DNA of 64,000 nucleotides from JBHJGM01 sp050331815 (lineage in GTDB: Bacteria; Verrucomicrobiota; Verrucomicrobiia; Opitutales; JBHJGM01), in contig JBHJGM010000010.1 in NCBI GenBank assembly GCA_050331815.1, positions 1 through 64,000 of the forward strand, in the 5' to 3' direction. Below are positions 1 to 7,883 of the stretch, in pieces. Under the pieces are notes generated by a model. The model saw only the letters and a program-made list of their open reading frames with translations, made no database searches and was not told where the DNA came from. Each line of letters starts with the position of its first letter. The first letter of the stretch is position 1. The position numbers and the translations under genes were made by a program.

Positions 1-731
1 TGGGCGAAGACGCGGCGGAGGAGATCGGTGGTGCGGGCGGCGGTGTTTTGGCGGATATCGGCTTCCTGTTCGGCGATTTTGGTAAAGAGGCCGTCGAGGG
101 CCTGGTTGGTGACGTGGCGGTCGAGTTCGGCTTCGATGGGCGTGATGAGCGGCAAGCGGTTATAGCGGGTGATGGCCTGACTCCAGAGTTCCTGTGCCCC
201 GAAGCGGTCAAGTGAGTCGCGTATGACGGGCTGAAACTCGGCGAAGAGCGCGTCGTAGGTGGTGCGGCGGAGAAATTCGGTGGCGGCGTTGGCTTCGCCG
301 CGGAGGATGGCGAGGGCATCGGCAAACGTGAGCTGGGTGATTGCGTCGACAAAGATGGGCGCGGCCCGGGCAACGGCGTCCTCGGCCCCGGCGTTGACGC
401 GGCGCAGCACCTCGCCCTCGAGGTCGGTAAAGCCGGGGATGGCGCGCAGGCGGCGGAAGACGACCTCGGTTTCCTCGGGCAGGCCGATGCGGTAGGCGCT
501 CTCAAAGTAGCCCCCCTCCCTGGAGAGCTCGTCAACGCCCGCGACCACGCCTTTTTCGAGGGCCTGCTTGAGGCCGGTGGAGATGTCGGCGGAGGTGAGT
601 TCGGCGGCAGCGCTAGAGCCGAGGAGGCTGGCGACGGTATCGCCGAGGTCGGTGTTCTGGCAGGAGGTGAGCAGCGGCGTGGCAACGGCGACGGAGACGA
701 CAGCTAAAGCGCCGCGCGGGGATAGGTTCAT
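1..731 (-). CDS. DUF4197 family lipoprotein (C-terminus cut by window edge)
   Basis: The frame reads leftward from the ATG at 731 and runs off the window, giving 243 residues. The N-terminus is a lipoprotein signal: a hydrophobic stretch followed by lipobox LLTSC, with the lipidated Cys at residue 24. The rest is helical and matches my memory of DUF4197. Typical features are a segment beginning with Asp, Ile and a Gly-Leu-Lys-Gln-Ala-Leu run near residues 49-57, then an Ala-rich core with repeated Asp/Ala/Phe pairs and a conserved Thr-Arg-Tyr-Asn near residue 190. The protein should sit in a periplasm-facing membrane leaflet. The family has no established biochemical role, so none is assigned. 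It is transcribed away from cysI across a repeat-bearing spacer. The family call is moderate; lipoprotein status is good. Confidence 0.75.
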   Translation of the reverse strand, partial: MNLSPRGALAVVSVAVATPLLTSCQNTDLGDTVASLLGSSAAAELTSADISTGLKQALEKGVVAGVDELSREGGYFESAYRIGLPEETEVVFRRLRAIPGFTDLEGEVLRRVNAGAEDAVARAAPIFVDAITQLTFADALAILRGEANAATEFLRRTTYDALFAEFQPVIRDSLDRFGAQELWSQAITRYNRLPLITPIEAELDRHVTNQALDGLFTKIAEQEADIRQNTAARTTDLLRRVFA

Positions 732-812
732 GTTGAGCAACGGCATGCCTTTGAATCAGCGTGAGGCGCTATGGTACGCAAGCGGATTCGGGTTTGAGAA
801 ACATTCGCCGCC

Positions 813-943
813 AAGAGGCGCAGAAGGCACAGAAAGAATAAAAAGAGACTTGGACGCAGATGAACGCAGCGAGGGAGGGATGTTGGATAGAGGCGGGATG
901 CGTTTAGGAGATATTAGCCGCAAAAAAGCGCAAAAAGGGGATT
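813..943. repeat. A-rich GCGCA/ACGCAGA-type intergenic repeat fragments
   Basis: The 467-base spacer 732-1198 contains two low-complexity patches. One, at 813-868, is built on repeated purine-rich units around CGCAGA and GGCACAGA, ending in GGACGCAGATGAACGCAG. The other, at 913-940, contains TTAGCCGCAAAAAAGCGCAA. Neither fits a protein-coding pattern, and the frames crossing them have no family resemblance. They look like fragments of a dispersed intergenic repeat. Copy number cannot be judged from one window. Confidence 0.4.
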
Positions 944-1017
944 GGCGTATTGTGACACAGCTGTACGAGGGTGGCCATTCTGCGCGCAGATGCCTCTAAA
1001 AGCCCCCCAACGCCCAC

Positions 1018-1089
1018 ACATCTGGCCACCCGACCCTCTAGACATCCGGACACCATGACCAGAAGACATCCTGGCATTGGGACGTTGTG
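1018..1089. repeat. Imperfect 24-bp tandem repeat, about three units
   Basis: Three units begin with ACATCTGG (1018), ACATCCGG (1042) and ACATCCTGG (1066), spaced exactly 24 bases apart. Units one and two match at about 15 of 24 positions; unit three decays after its first ten bases. On the minus strand this yields a repetitive Gly-Cys-Leu/Val peptide in a short frame, which I take to be a consequence of the repeat and not a gene. Confidence 0.5.
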
Positions 1090-1198
1090 AACGGAGATTG
1101 AGGGGTAGCGGGATTGCTTGATCACACATGCATTTGACTCTGGACGCGAGGGTGGTGAGGTTGAGATTGTTTGGGAAACCTACTTTACTGACTGAAGA

Positions 1199-2938
1199 AT
1201 GATCAAGTCCACGACCGAGAGCACGGTGGCTGATAAGCCGCTGTCGAAGAATGAAGGCCTGAAGGAACAGAGCCGGCTGTTGCGCGGGACCATCCTGGAA
1301 GGGTTGGCCGACACCTCGACTGGCGCCATCAGCGATGATGACACGCAGCTGACGAAGTTTCACGGCATTTATCAGCAAGACGACCGCGACCTGCGCTCCG
1401 AGCGCCGCAAACAAAAGCTGGAGAAGGCGTTCATCTTCATGGTGCGCGTGCGCGTGCCTGGGGGGATCTGCACCAGCGAGCAATGGCTGCAAATGGACGC
1501 CATCGCCGACAGCCGGGCCAACGGCACGTTGAAGCTGACCACGCGGCAGGCCTTTCAAATTCACGGGGTGCTGAAGGGCGATTTGAAGCCTGCGATTCAG
1601 GAGATCGATCAGGTTTGCCTGGACACGATTGCGGCCTGCGGCGACGTGAACCGAAACGTGATGTGCAACCCGAATCCATACACGAGCGAAGCGCACGCGC
1701 ATGCCTACGAACTGGCCAAGAACATCAGCGCGCACCTGACGCCGAAAACGCGGGCCTATCACGAGATTTGGCTCGACGGGGAGAAGGTGGCCGACAGTTC
1801 GCACGAGGAAGAGCCGCTGTACGGAAAGACTTACCTGCCACGCAAATTCAAGACAGTGGTGGCCGTGCCACCGAGCAACGACGTGGACATCTTCGCGCAC
1901 TGCCTGGGCTTCATGTCGGTTGTCGAGGACGATAAGGTTGTGGGCTACAACGTAACCGTAGGCGGTGGCATGGGGATGACCCACAACAAGCTGGAGACTT
2001 ACCCGCGCCTGGCAGACCTGCTGGGCTTTTGCCAGCCGGAGCAAGCGGTGAACGTGGCTGAAGCCGTGGTCAAGGTGCAACGCGACTTTGGCGATCGTTC
2101 GGACCGCAAACATGCGCGACTCAAGTACACCGTGGAGGACCTCGGACTGGAGCGTTTTCGCGAGCTAGTCGAGTCGCACCTGGACTTCAAGCTGGAGCCG
2201 GCGCGGGCGTACACCTTCACGTCGAACGGCGATGTATATGGCTGGCACGAGCAGACCAACGGACGGCTCAGCCTGACGCTCTTCATTGAGAACGGGCGCG
2301 TGCGCGACAATGGCACCCACCGCACGAAGAGTGGCTTGCGCGAAATCGCGAAGATTCACGATGGGGATTTCCGCCTGACGGCGAATCAGAATTTGATCAT
2401 CGGCAACATCGACCCGGCCAAGCGGGCAGCGGTCGAAGCGCTTTTGGAAGAGTACGGCATTACTGCGCTGCAAAATGTGACCGGTCTGCGGGCCCGGGCG
2501 ATGGCTTGCGTGGCCTTGCCGACATGCGGGCTCTCGCTGGCCGAGTCGGAGCGCTACCTGCCGCAGCTGATCGACGAATTGGATACGGTCATCGAGGCCT
2601 GCGGACTGCACGACGAAGAGATCAACATCCGTATGACGGGATGCCCAAACGGATGCGCACGTCCATACCTCGGGGAGATTGGCTTCGTTGGCAAGGCACC
2701 CGGTAAGTACAACGTGTACCTGGGCGCAGGTTTTGCGGGTGATCGTCTGAACAAGTTGTACCGGCAGTCGGTAAAGCAGGAGGACATCAAGGGGCTTCTG
2801 CAGCCGATTCTAGAAGACTACGCCAAGAACCGTCGGGGCGGGGAGCATTTTGGTGATTTCGTGGTGCGCTCAGGCTACATTGCGGCCTCCGGCAACGGTG
2901 CGGACTTCCATGAAAATCTGCCTGCCGAGGTGAGATAG
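1199..2938 (+). CDS. cysI: Assimilatory sulfite reductase, siroheme/4Fe-4S hemoprotein subunit
   Basis: The product is 579 residues, close to E. coli CysI (570). It reduces sulfite to sulfide by a six-electron transfer in cysteine biosynthesis, in the cytoplasm. Two half-domain repeats of the nitrite/sulfite reductase fold are visible. The first carries the sulfite-binding region, with RVRVPGG near 83-89 and LTTRQAFQIHG near 113-123. The second has the cluster ligands Cys437 and Cys443 (C-x5-C, ALPTCGLSLAESE context) and Cys482 and Cys486 in TGCPNGC. All four cluster and siroheme ligands are present. No cysJ flavoprotein or cysH lies next to it, so the electron donor is unknown; a ferredoxin-dependent enzyme is possible. 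The ATG at 1199 directly precedes the conserved N-terminal region. Confidence 0.95.
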   Translation: MIKSTTESTVADKPLSKNEGLKEQSRLLRGTILEGLADTSTGAISDDDTQLTKFHGIYQQDDRDLRSERRKQKLEKAFIFMVRVRVPGGICTSEQWLQMDAIADSRANGTLKLTTRQAFQIHGVLKGDLKPAIQEIDQVCLDTIAACGDVNRNVMCNPNPYTSEAHAHAYELAKNISAHLTPKTRAYHEIWLDGEKVADSSHEEEPLYGKTYLPRKFKTVVAVPPSNDVDIFAHCLGFMSVVEDDKVVGYNVTVGGGMGMTHNKLETYPRLADLLGFCQPEQAVNVAEAVVKVQRDFGDRSDRKHARLKYTVEDLGLERFRELVESHLDFKLEPARAYTFTSNGDVYGWHEQTNGRLSLTLFIENGRVRDNGTHRTKSGLREIAKIHDGDFRLTANQNLIIGNIDPAKRAAVEALLEEYGITALQNVTGLRARAMACVALPTCGLSLAESERYLPQLIDELDTVIEACGLHDEEINIRMTGCPNGCARPYLGEIGFVGKAPGKYNVYLGAGFAGDRLNKLYRQSVKQEDIKGLLQPILEDYAKNRRGGEHFGDFVVRSGYIAASGNGADFHENLPAEVR

Positions 2939-3036
2939 TACGCTGGAGGCAGATTGTGAAAGGCGGCGTCAGCGCTTGCGTCGAGGAAAGGATCGGGTTT
3001 CTTGCATGATAACCGCGAATTTTATCTTTCGCTCGC

Positions 3037-3516
3037 ATGCCCCCGCCGTTACGCCTCACCTACCCGAATCAGGAATCGTCGCTGGATAAGCTCGAGGCGG
3101 ATCTGGCGGCGTTTGCTTCGAAGCAGCGGGTGGAACCCAAGGCGCATTCGGCCCTACAACTGTGTCTGGACGAGGCTCTTAGCAATATTCTCGCCTACGC
3201 GTTTGCGCCGGGGGAGCAGCAGACCATTGAACTGGAATTATCGACCGACGCGCAGGGCGTAACCGCGGTGCTGTGCGATGCGGGCAAGCCCTTCGACCCG
3301 CTGCGAGAAGCGCGCCCGAACGGTACAAAGCCAATTGTCGACGCAGTCGCCAAGGCGCGCGAGCCCGAGCCCGGCATGGGTGTCTTTTTGATGCGTCGGC
3401 TGCTGGATGAGTTGCACTACGTGCGGCAGAATGGGCGCAATGTGCTTCGGCTGCGCAAGCGTTTTGAAGATGCGCGCAAGGCCACGGTTGCCGTCGAGCG
3501 CCCATCGGCGCGCTGA
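3037..3516 (+). CDS. Anti-sigma-factor-type ATP-binding protein (RsbW/HATPase_c_2)
   Basis: This 159-residue protein is a single GHKL ATPase domain of the anti-sigma-factor serine kinase class. The N-box is at about residues 48-58 (DEALSNILAYA), the G1 box is DAGKPFDP near residue 83, and the G2 box is GMGVFLMRRL near 116. Family members bind ATP and either hold a sigma factor or phosphorylate an STAS-domain antagonist. No sigma factor, STAS protein or PP2C phosphatase lies next to it, so its partner must be encoded elsewhere. It sits 98 bases after cysI and 38 bases before the dehydrogenase on the same strand, probably without functional linkage. Confidence 0.85.
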   Translation: MPPPLRLTYPNQESSLDKLEADLAAFASKQRVEPKAHSALQLCLDEALSNILAYAFAPGEQQTIELELSTDAQGVTAVLCDAGKPFDPLREARPNGTKPIVDAVAKAREPEPGMGVFLMRRLLDELHYVRQNGRNVLRLRKRFEDARKATVAVERPSAR

Positions 3517-3554
3517 AGGCTGGCGCTCGGGTCGTGCTGACCTAATGTCGCGGC

Positions 3555-4556
3555 ATGGAAGTCGCGGTTTATTCAAGCAAGCCCTACGATGAACGCTTTT
3601 TGAGCGAGACCAACGAAGCGCTGGAGGCGGGTCATCGCTTCACATTTTTCAAGCCTCCGCTGGACCCCTCAACGGTGGAAGGTGCCCGGCGTTTCGAGTG
3701 CGTGTGCGCGTTTGTGAACGACGATCTCTCGCGGCCGATTCTCGAGGCATTGGCCGAAGGGGCAACGAAGCTGATCGCGTTGCGCTGCGCGGGTTACAAC
3801 AACGTGGATCTCAAGGCAGCTAAGGAACTCGGCCTGACGGTGGTACGGGTACCCGCTTATTCGCCGCATGCAGTGGCCGAACACGTGGTGGCGCTCTTGC
3901 TGACACTCTCGCGCAAGACCCACCGTGCCTACAATCGCGTGCGCGAGGGCAATTTCGCGCTGGATGGACTGATGGGCTTTGATCTGCACGGGCTCACGGT
4001 CGGGGTGATTGGGACGGGTAAAATCGGGGCGATTTTTGCACGCATCATGATGAAGGGCTTCGAATGCCCGATTCTGGCCTACGACCCCTACCCCAACGAG
4101 GCGCTGAAAAATGAAGGTGCCCAGTACGAAGCTTTGGAAACGGTGCTGGCCCGGAGCGACATCCTCAGCTTGCACTGTCCGCTGACGAAGGAAACGCGGC
4201 ACCTGCTGGACGACGCCGCGTTTAATTCGATGAAGGATGGGGTGACGGTGATCAACACCTCCCGGGGGGCGCTGATCGATACGGAGGCGGCCCTGCGCGC
4301 GCTGAAGTCGCGCAAGTTGGGCTACCTGGGGCTGGATGTTTACGAGGAGGAGTCGGGGCTGTTTTTTGAAGATCACTCGGCGCACATTATCCGCGACGAT
4401 TTGATCATGCGCCTGACGACCTTTCCCAACGTGATGATCACTGGGCATCAGGCCTTTTTCACCTCAAATGCGCTGAAGAATATCGCGGATACGACAGTGC
4501 TAAACATCTCCGCCTTTGCCAAAGGCGAAGCTTGTGAAAACGTGGTCGAGCCGTAA
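3555..4556 (+). CDS. D-2-hydroxyacid dehydrogenase, D-lactate dehydrogenase type
   Basis: The 333-residue NAD-dependent dehydrogenase closely resembles bacterial LdhA, which reduces pyruvate to D-lactate. The substrate-binding half is discontinuous, with the conserved LRCAGYNNVDLKAA near 76-90 and HAVAEHVVALLL near 105-116. The Rossmann domain carries VIGTGKIG at 151-158. The catalytic Arg lies in NTSRGALIDT, the Glu in the DVYEEESG region, and the His in TGHQAFFT. The LFFEDHS segment after the Glu is typical of the LdhA subgroup, which favours lactate over other 2-hydroxyacids. Substrate specificity cannot be settled from sequence alone. It is convergent with the GH10 gene across 176 bases. 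Confidence 0.85.
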   Translation: MEVAVYSSKPYDERFLSETNEALEAGHRFTFFKPPLDPSTVEGARRFECVCAFVNDDLSRPILEALAEGATKLIALRCAGYNNVDLKAAKELGLTVVRVPAYSPHAVAEHVVALLLTLSRKTHRAYNRVREGNFALDGLMGFDLHGLTVGVIGTGKIGAIFARIMMKGFECPILAYDPYPNEALKNEGAQYEALETVLARSDILSLHCPLTKETRHLLDDAAFNSMKDGVTVINTSRGALIDTEAALRALKSRKLGYLGLDVYEEESGLFFEDHSAHIIRDDLIMRLTTFPNVMITGHQAFFTSNALKNIADTTVLNISAFAKGEACENVVEP

Positions 4557-4732
4557 GCCGCATGCAGCAAGCGACGGCCAACACGTTTGGCGACCGCGCC
4601 TCGGAATGAAGCCTCAGCGATGATGCAGAAGTTCCGGGCCTCATGCCCCTATCCAACAGGTGCTGGACCTGCAGGATAACCCCGTAGTGTTCGGGTGGAT
4701 ACGCGTGCAGTTTTTCTTTTAGGCAGTACGGT
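4557..4732. other. Convergent spacer with possible repeat fragment
   Basis: The 176 bases between two convergent genes hold no convincing terminator hairpin. On the minus strand, 4590-4680 reads as a short open frame (Met-Arg-Pro-Gly-Thr-Ser-Ala-Ser-Ser-Leu). I recall this as a recurrent spurious peptide in related genomes, which would fit a dispersed repeat fragment. This rests on memory and is weak. Confidence 0.25.
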
Positions 4733-6505
4733 CTACCGAGCGTCGAGCGTCAGGGTGCCTTCATCTGGTATCAGGGTAATCTCGTAGTTGGTATCCCCGA
4801 CGGTGACGGTATAATCTCCGTAGAACGCGCGGAGCTCAGCCTTGCCTTCGGCATCGGCGGTGCCGTCCCACTGCGTCCACCATTCCTCGCGCAGCAACTT
4901 ATGGAGGGCGTCGCCAGCGGGCAGGCGGTTCCAGTCCTTGTCCCAGAGGGCGGCGTCGCGGTTCCACTTGATGGGGTCCCACAGGCCCCACAAAGTCATG
5001 GCCTCGACGGCCGGATGGGCAAAGCCGATACGCATCATCTGGTCGAGCGCACGGGCGCGCAGCTGCTCGTCCTTGACTACAAAATCGAGTTCGGAGAGGT
5101 GGATGGGCAGGCCAAGCTCGGCAACGCGGTCGAAGGCATCCCAGGCGTGCTCCAGGCGGATGTCGCCGTTGACGCGCGACTGCAGGCCGATGGAGCTGAG
5201 GGGCACGCCCATGTCGAGCAACTCGCGCGCAATGTCGAGGTACTCGTCGATGGCGGCGTGGGTGATGATGTTGAACTCGTTGAGCGCGAGTCCGGCTTCG
5301 GGATCACCAGCCAGCATCGATGAGACCATGTCGTAGACGATATCGCCCATCCGGAAGCGATAGTATTTGTGGTGGACGATCTCGTTGAGAAAATCGTAGA
5401 CATCGATTTTGCCCTTATAGCGCTCAGCCACCTGTAGTCCGCGCTGGCGGATGACGGTGCGCAGATCGGTGTCGCTCATTTCCTTTTGCCAGGGACGGAT
5501 GCGGCCATGCACGTCGCTGCCCCAGAACACTGTGTGCATCACGGTGTACATGTCATTCTCGAGCGCCCAGGCAACCGCGCGATCCGTTTTATCAAAGCGA
5601 TACTGGCCAAGGTACTTTTCCGTGCTGTTCCAGTACATCGTGGCAAGCGTAACGGAATTAAAGTACTCCTTGGTGATGGCTAGGCGGCGATCGACGTCCT
5701 CCTGCGTGTAGTCTCGGTCCTCCAAGTCGTCTCTCATCAGAGAGGTTGAAAGGTTCACGCCAAAGCGGAAGTGGTGACCTGTTTGCTGGACGGAGATGGG
5801 CGCGTTGGGCGCGGCGAGGATTTTAAGCGTGCCCATGCGGTGCTGACGGATGAGTGGGTCGGTGCGCTCAATCAGAGACAGCTGGGGCGGCGCCTCGGCG
5901 AGCAGGGCGGCATCTTCCACGCAAACGCGCACAAGGTCCAGACGGGTGCCTTTGCCTTCGGGGAAGACACCGCGCATATAATACACGTGCACCTCGGCGG
6001 GGCCCGCGGGGGCTTCGAACTGGAGATCGTGCGCCGTGGGCACGAGGGCGTGGACGGTGAATTTGCGCTCGTGCAGGAGCGTGCCGTCAAGGGCGCGCAC
6101 CTCTAGTTGCACCCGCGGGTAGCCGCCCTTGGAAGGTTCGCCGTGCGCGTAGACCGTCACGCGCTGGGTGCCCTCGGTGGCAAACTCGACCCACTCGCGA
6201 ATGCCGCCGTAATCGTAGTAAGTGAGGCCAAGGTCGACCGTGTCCGGCGAGATGTCGCCGCGGTTCAAGTGGTCGCGGGCGTTGCGGGTGTGAATCTGCA
6301 GCCAGCCCTCCCGGTTGTCGGGCGCAGGCACGGCAAAGGTCAGGGCCTGGCCAGAGAGCGGGGCTGGCTCGGGGATGGGCAGGTCGGTGGGTACGGGCAC
6401 CGTGAAAGTCAAGTGCTCGTAGATGGCGCGGCCGCCAAAGAAGAGAGCCAGAGTAAGCGCACCACCGAGGACGGCAGCCAACAGGTAAGGGATGCAGCGT
6501 TTCAT
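4733..6505 (-). CDS. Membrane-anchored GH10 endo-beta-1,4-xylanase with putative N-terminal carbohydrate-binding module
   Basis: This is a 590-residue protein. Residues 7-26 form a transmembrane anchor or uncleaved signal with no lipobox, followed by a Pro-rich linker. Residues about 95-200 form a beta-rich module (VTVYAHGEP, YPRVQLEVRALDG) that resembles the calcium-dependent xylan-binding CBM60 type. The GH10 barrel spans about 225-560. The acid/base Glu375 lies in YDFLNE, where family members have WDVVNE, and the nucleophile Glu472 lies in HLSELDF. The C-terminal YGDYTVTVGD segment is common in GH10 enzymes of this phylum. It should hydrolyse internal xylan bonds while tethered to the envelope. 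It is not part of a recognisable polysaccharide-utilisation cluster. The ATG at 6505 precedes the anchor directly. Confidence 0.9.
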   Translation of the reverse strand: MKRCIPYLLAAVLGGALTLALFFGGRAIYEHLTFTVPVPTDLPIPEPAPLSGQALTFAVPAPDNREGWLQIHTRNARDHLNRGDISPDTVDLGLTYYDYGGIREWVEFATEGTQRVTVYAHGEPSKGGYPRVQLEVRALDGTLLHERKFTVHALVPTAHDLQFEAPAGPAEVHVYYMRGVFPEGKGTRLDLVRVCVEDAALLAEAPPQLSLIERTDPLIRQHRMGTLKILAAPNAPISVQQTGHHFRFGVNLSTSLMRDDLEDRDYTQEDVDRRLAITKEYFNSVTLATMYWNSTEKYLGQYRFDKTDRAVAWALENDMYTVMHTVFWGSDVHGRIRPWQKEMSDTDLRTVIRQRGLQVAERYKGKIDVYDFLNEIVHHKYYRFRMGDIVYDMVSSMLAGDPEAGLALNEFNIITHAAIDEYLDIARELLDMGVPLSSIGLQSRVNGDIRLEHAWDAFDRVAELGLPIHLSELDFVVKDEQLRARALDQMMRIGFAHPAVEAMTLWGLWDPIKWNRDAALWDKDWNRLPAGDALHKLLREEWWTQWDGTADAEGKAELRAFYGDYTVTVGDTNYEITLIPDEGTLTLDAR

Positions 6506-6577
6506 TCAGAAGATTCAATCGGGCCAAAGAGCGCGGGCTCAATGCCGGACTTTGCAAGGAACTTTCGTTCCGAATAT

Positions 6578-7729
6578 CTACTCGCGCGGGAGGCGGTCGA
6601 TGATGGCGTCATCGTTGGCGTGAAGGATGGCTTCCTCGCGGGTGATAAGGCCTTCGGCGTGCAGATTGATCAGCGACTGCTCCATGGTGTTCATGCCATC
6701 GCGCTGGCGCGTCTCCATGAGCGAATAAATCTGGTGCCAGTTGCCGGTGCGGATCAGGTTACCCAAGCCGGAGACGTTGCGCAGCACCTCCATCGCGACG
6801 ACGCGCCCGGGACCGTCCTTGCGGGGGACCAGCTTCTGGCCGAGGATGTAGCTAAGACTGAAAGAGAGTTGAGTGGAGAGCTCTTTGCTGCGCTCGGGCG
6901 GAAACATGTCGAGAATGCGCGTGATGGCGCCAACGCAGTTGCGCGTATGCAGTGTGGAGAAGACGAGGTGGCCGGTTTCGGCGGCGGTCAGGGCCAGCCC
7001 GGCGGTCTCGGGGTCACGCATTTCGCCTACGTAAATGACGTCGGGGTTTTCGCGCAGGATGCTGTACAGGCCCTGGGAAAAGCTGCGGGCATGGCTGCCG
7101 ACCTCGCGTTGCGAGACGAGCGCTTCCTCAGAGTTGAATACAAACTCGACCGGGTCCTCCAGCGTGATGATGCGCAGGCGGCGGGTGCGGTTGATCTCGT
7201 TGATCAGGCTGGCGATGGTGGTAGACTTGCCCGAGCCGGTGATGCCGGTGATGAGGACGAGCCCCTGCTTGGACAGCACGATGTCTTCCCAAAGCTCCTC
7301 TGTGGGGAAGCCAAGCTCGGAGGGGTGCGGCACCGAAGGAGTCAGCAGGCGGATGACGGCGGCCGGACCGTCGCGGTCGCGAAAAACATTCAGGCGAAAA
7401 TTGTAGCCACCGTGGGGGAGTTCGTAGCCGGCATCGATATCGATCAGCCGGTCCTTGCGCAGGGCTTCGATCTGTTCGTGGTGCAGGAGCGGGAAGACCA
7501 GCTTTTCGACGAGTTCGGGGGTCAGGATGGCCCCGTCGGGGACGCTCTCCAGGTCGTCGTCGAGGCGAAAGCGCACCGGATGACCGACCTTCAAGTGGAA
7601 GTCGGAAATGCGGGGCAGGCCGTTGGCCATGTAGTCTTCGTGGACAGAATTTTCGAGCAGCTCGTTGATACTGAGCATGTGTTCGCCGGCGGGATAGACG
7701 GGGGCGTTGGGGTCGTAGGATTCGCTCAT
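6578..7729 (-). CDS. pilT: Type IV pilus retraction ATPase, PilT family
   Basis: The 383-residue secretion-type ATPase powers pilus depolymerisation and retraction as a cytoplasmic hexamer. An N-terminal PAS-like region is followed by the RecA-like core. Walker A is GITGSGKST (162-170). The Asp box surrounds TLEDPVEF, Walker B is VIYVGEMRDPET and the His box is HLVFSTLHTRN. The C-terminus has the retraction-ATPase-type segment ending in TREEAILHANDD. It lacks the N1 domain and tetracysteine motif of assembly ATPases such as PilB. PilU is a possible alternative name. No other pilus gene is nearby. It lies 72 bases upstream of the xylanase on the same strand, so cotranscription is possible. Confidence 0.9.
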   Translation of the reverse strand: MSESYDPNAPVYPAGEHMLSINELLENSVHEDYMANGLPRISDFHLKVGHPVRFRLDDDLESVPDGAILTPELVEKLVFPLLHHEQIEALRKDRLIDIDAGYELPHGGYNFRLNVFRDRDGPAAVIRLLTPSVPHPSELGFPTEELWEDIVLSKQGLVLITGITGSGKSTTIASLINEINRTRRLRIITLEDPVEFVFNSEEALVSQREVGSHARSFSQGLYSILRENPDVIYVGEMRDPETAGLALTAAETGHLVFSTLHTRNCVGAITRILDMFPPERSKELSTQLSFSLSYILGQKLVPRKDGPGRVVAMEVLRNVSGLGNLIRTGNWHQIYSLMETRQRDGMNTMEQSLINLHAEGLITREEAILHANDDAIIDRLPRE

Positions 7730-7805
7730 AGGGTGGATTCGAAGCGCGAGCCTAGGGCAGCGCGGGCCCCGGTGTGAAGCGCGAATTGGCCCCGCCTTCA
7801 GGCGC

Positions 7806-7835
7806 TTGAATTCACGGGGTTATTTGCGCTAAGCT
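7806..7835 (+). promoter_or_regulatory. Weak candidate promoter for htpG
   Basis: In the 154-base divergent spacer, TTGAAT (7806-7811) and TAAGCT (7830-7835) are 18 bases apart, about 50 bases before the htpG ATG. The -35 box matches the sigma70 consensus at four of six bases, but the -10 at only three. The CTTGAA start also resembles a heat-shock -35, but no CCCCAT-type -10 follows. Confidence 0.25.
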
Positions 7836-7883
7836 ACGCGGTTTCTCAGCTACGACTTCCAACCGGAACTATTCAACATACCC

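Noticed and set aside
914..2113. A 399-codon minus-strand frame opposite cysI
   Set aside because: It mirrors the codon pattern of cysI and has no recognisable domain; cysI is certain on the plus strand.
7801..7835. A heat-shock sigma32 promoter for htpG
   Set aside because: CTTGAA is present, but no CCCCAT-type -10 lies at the right distance. Only a weak sigma70-like match remains.
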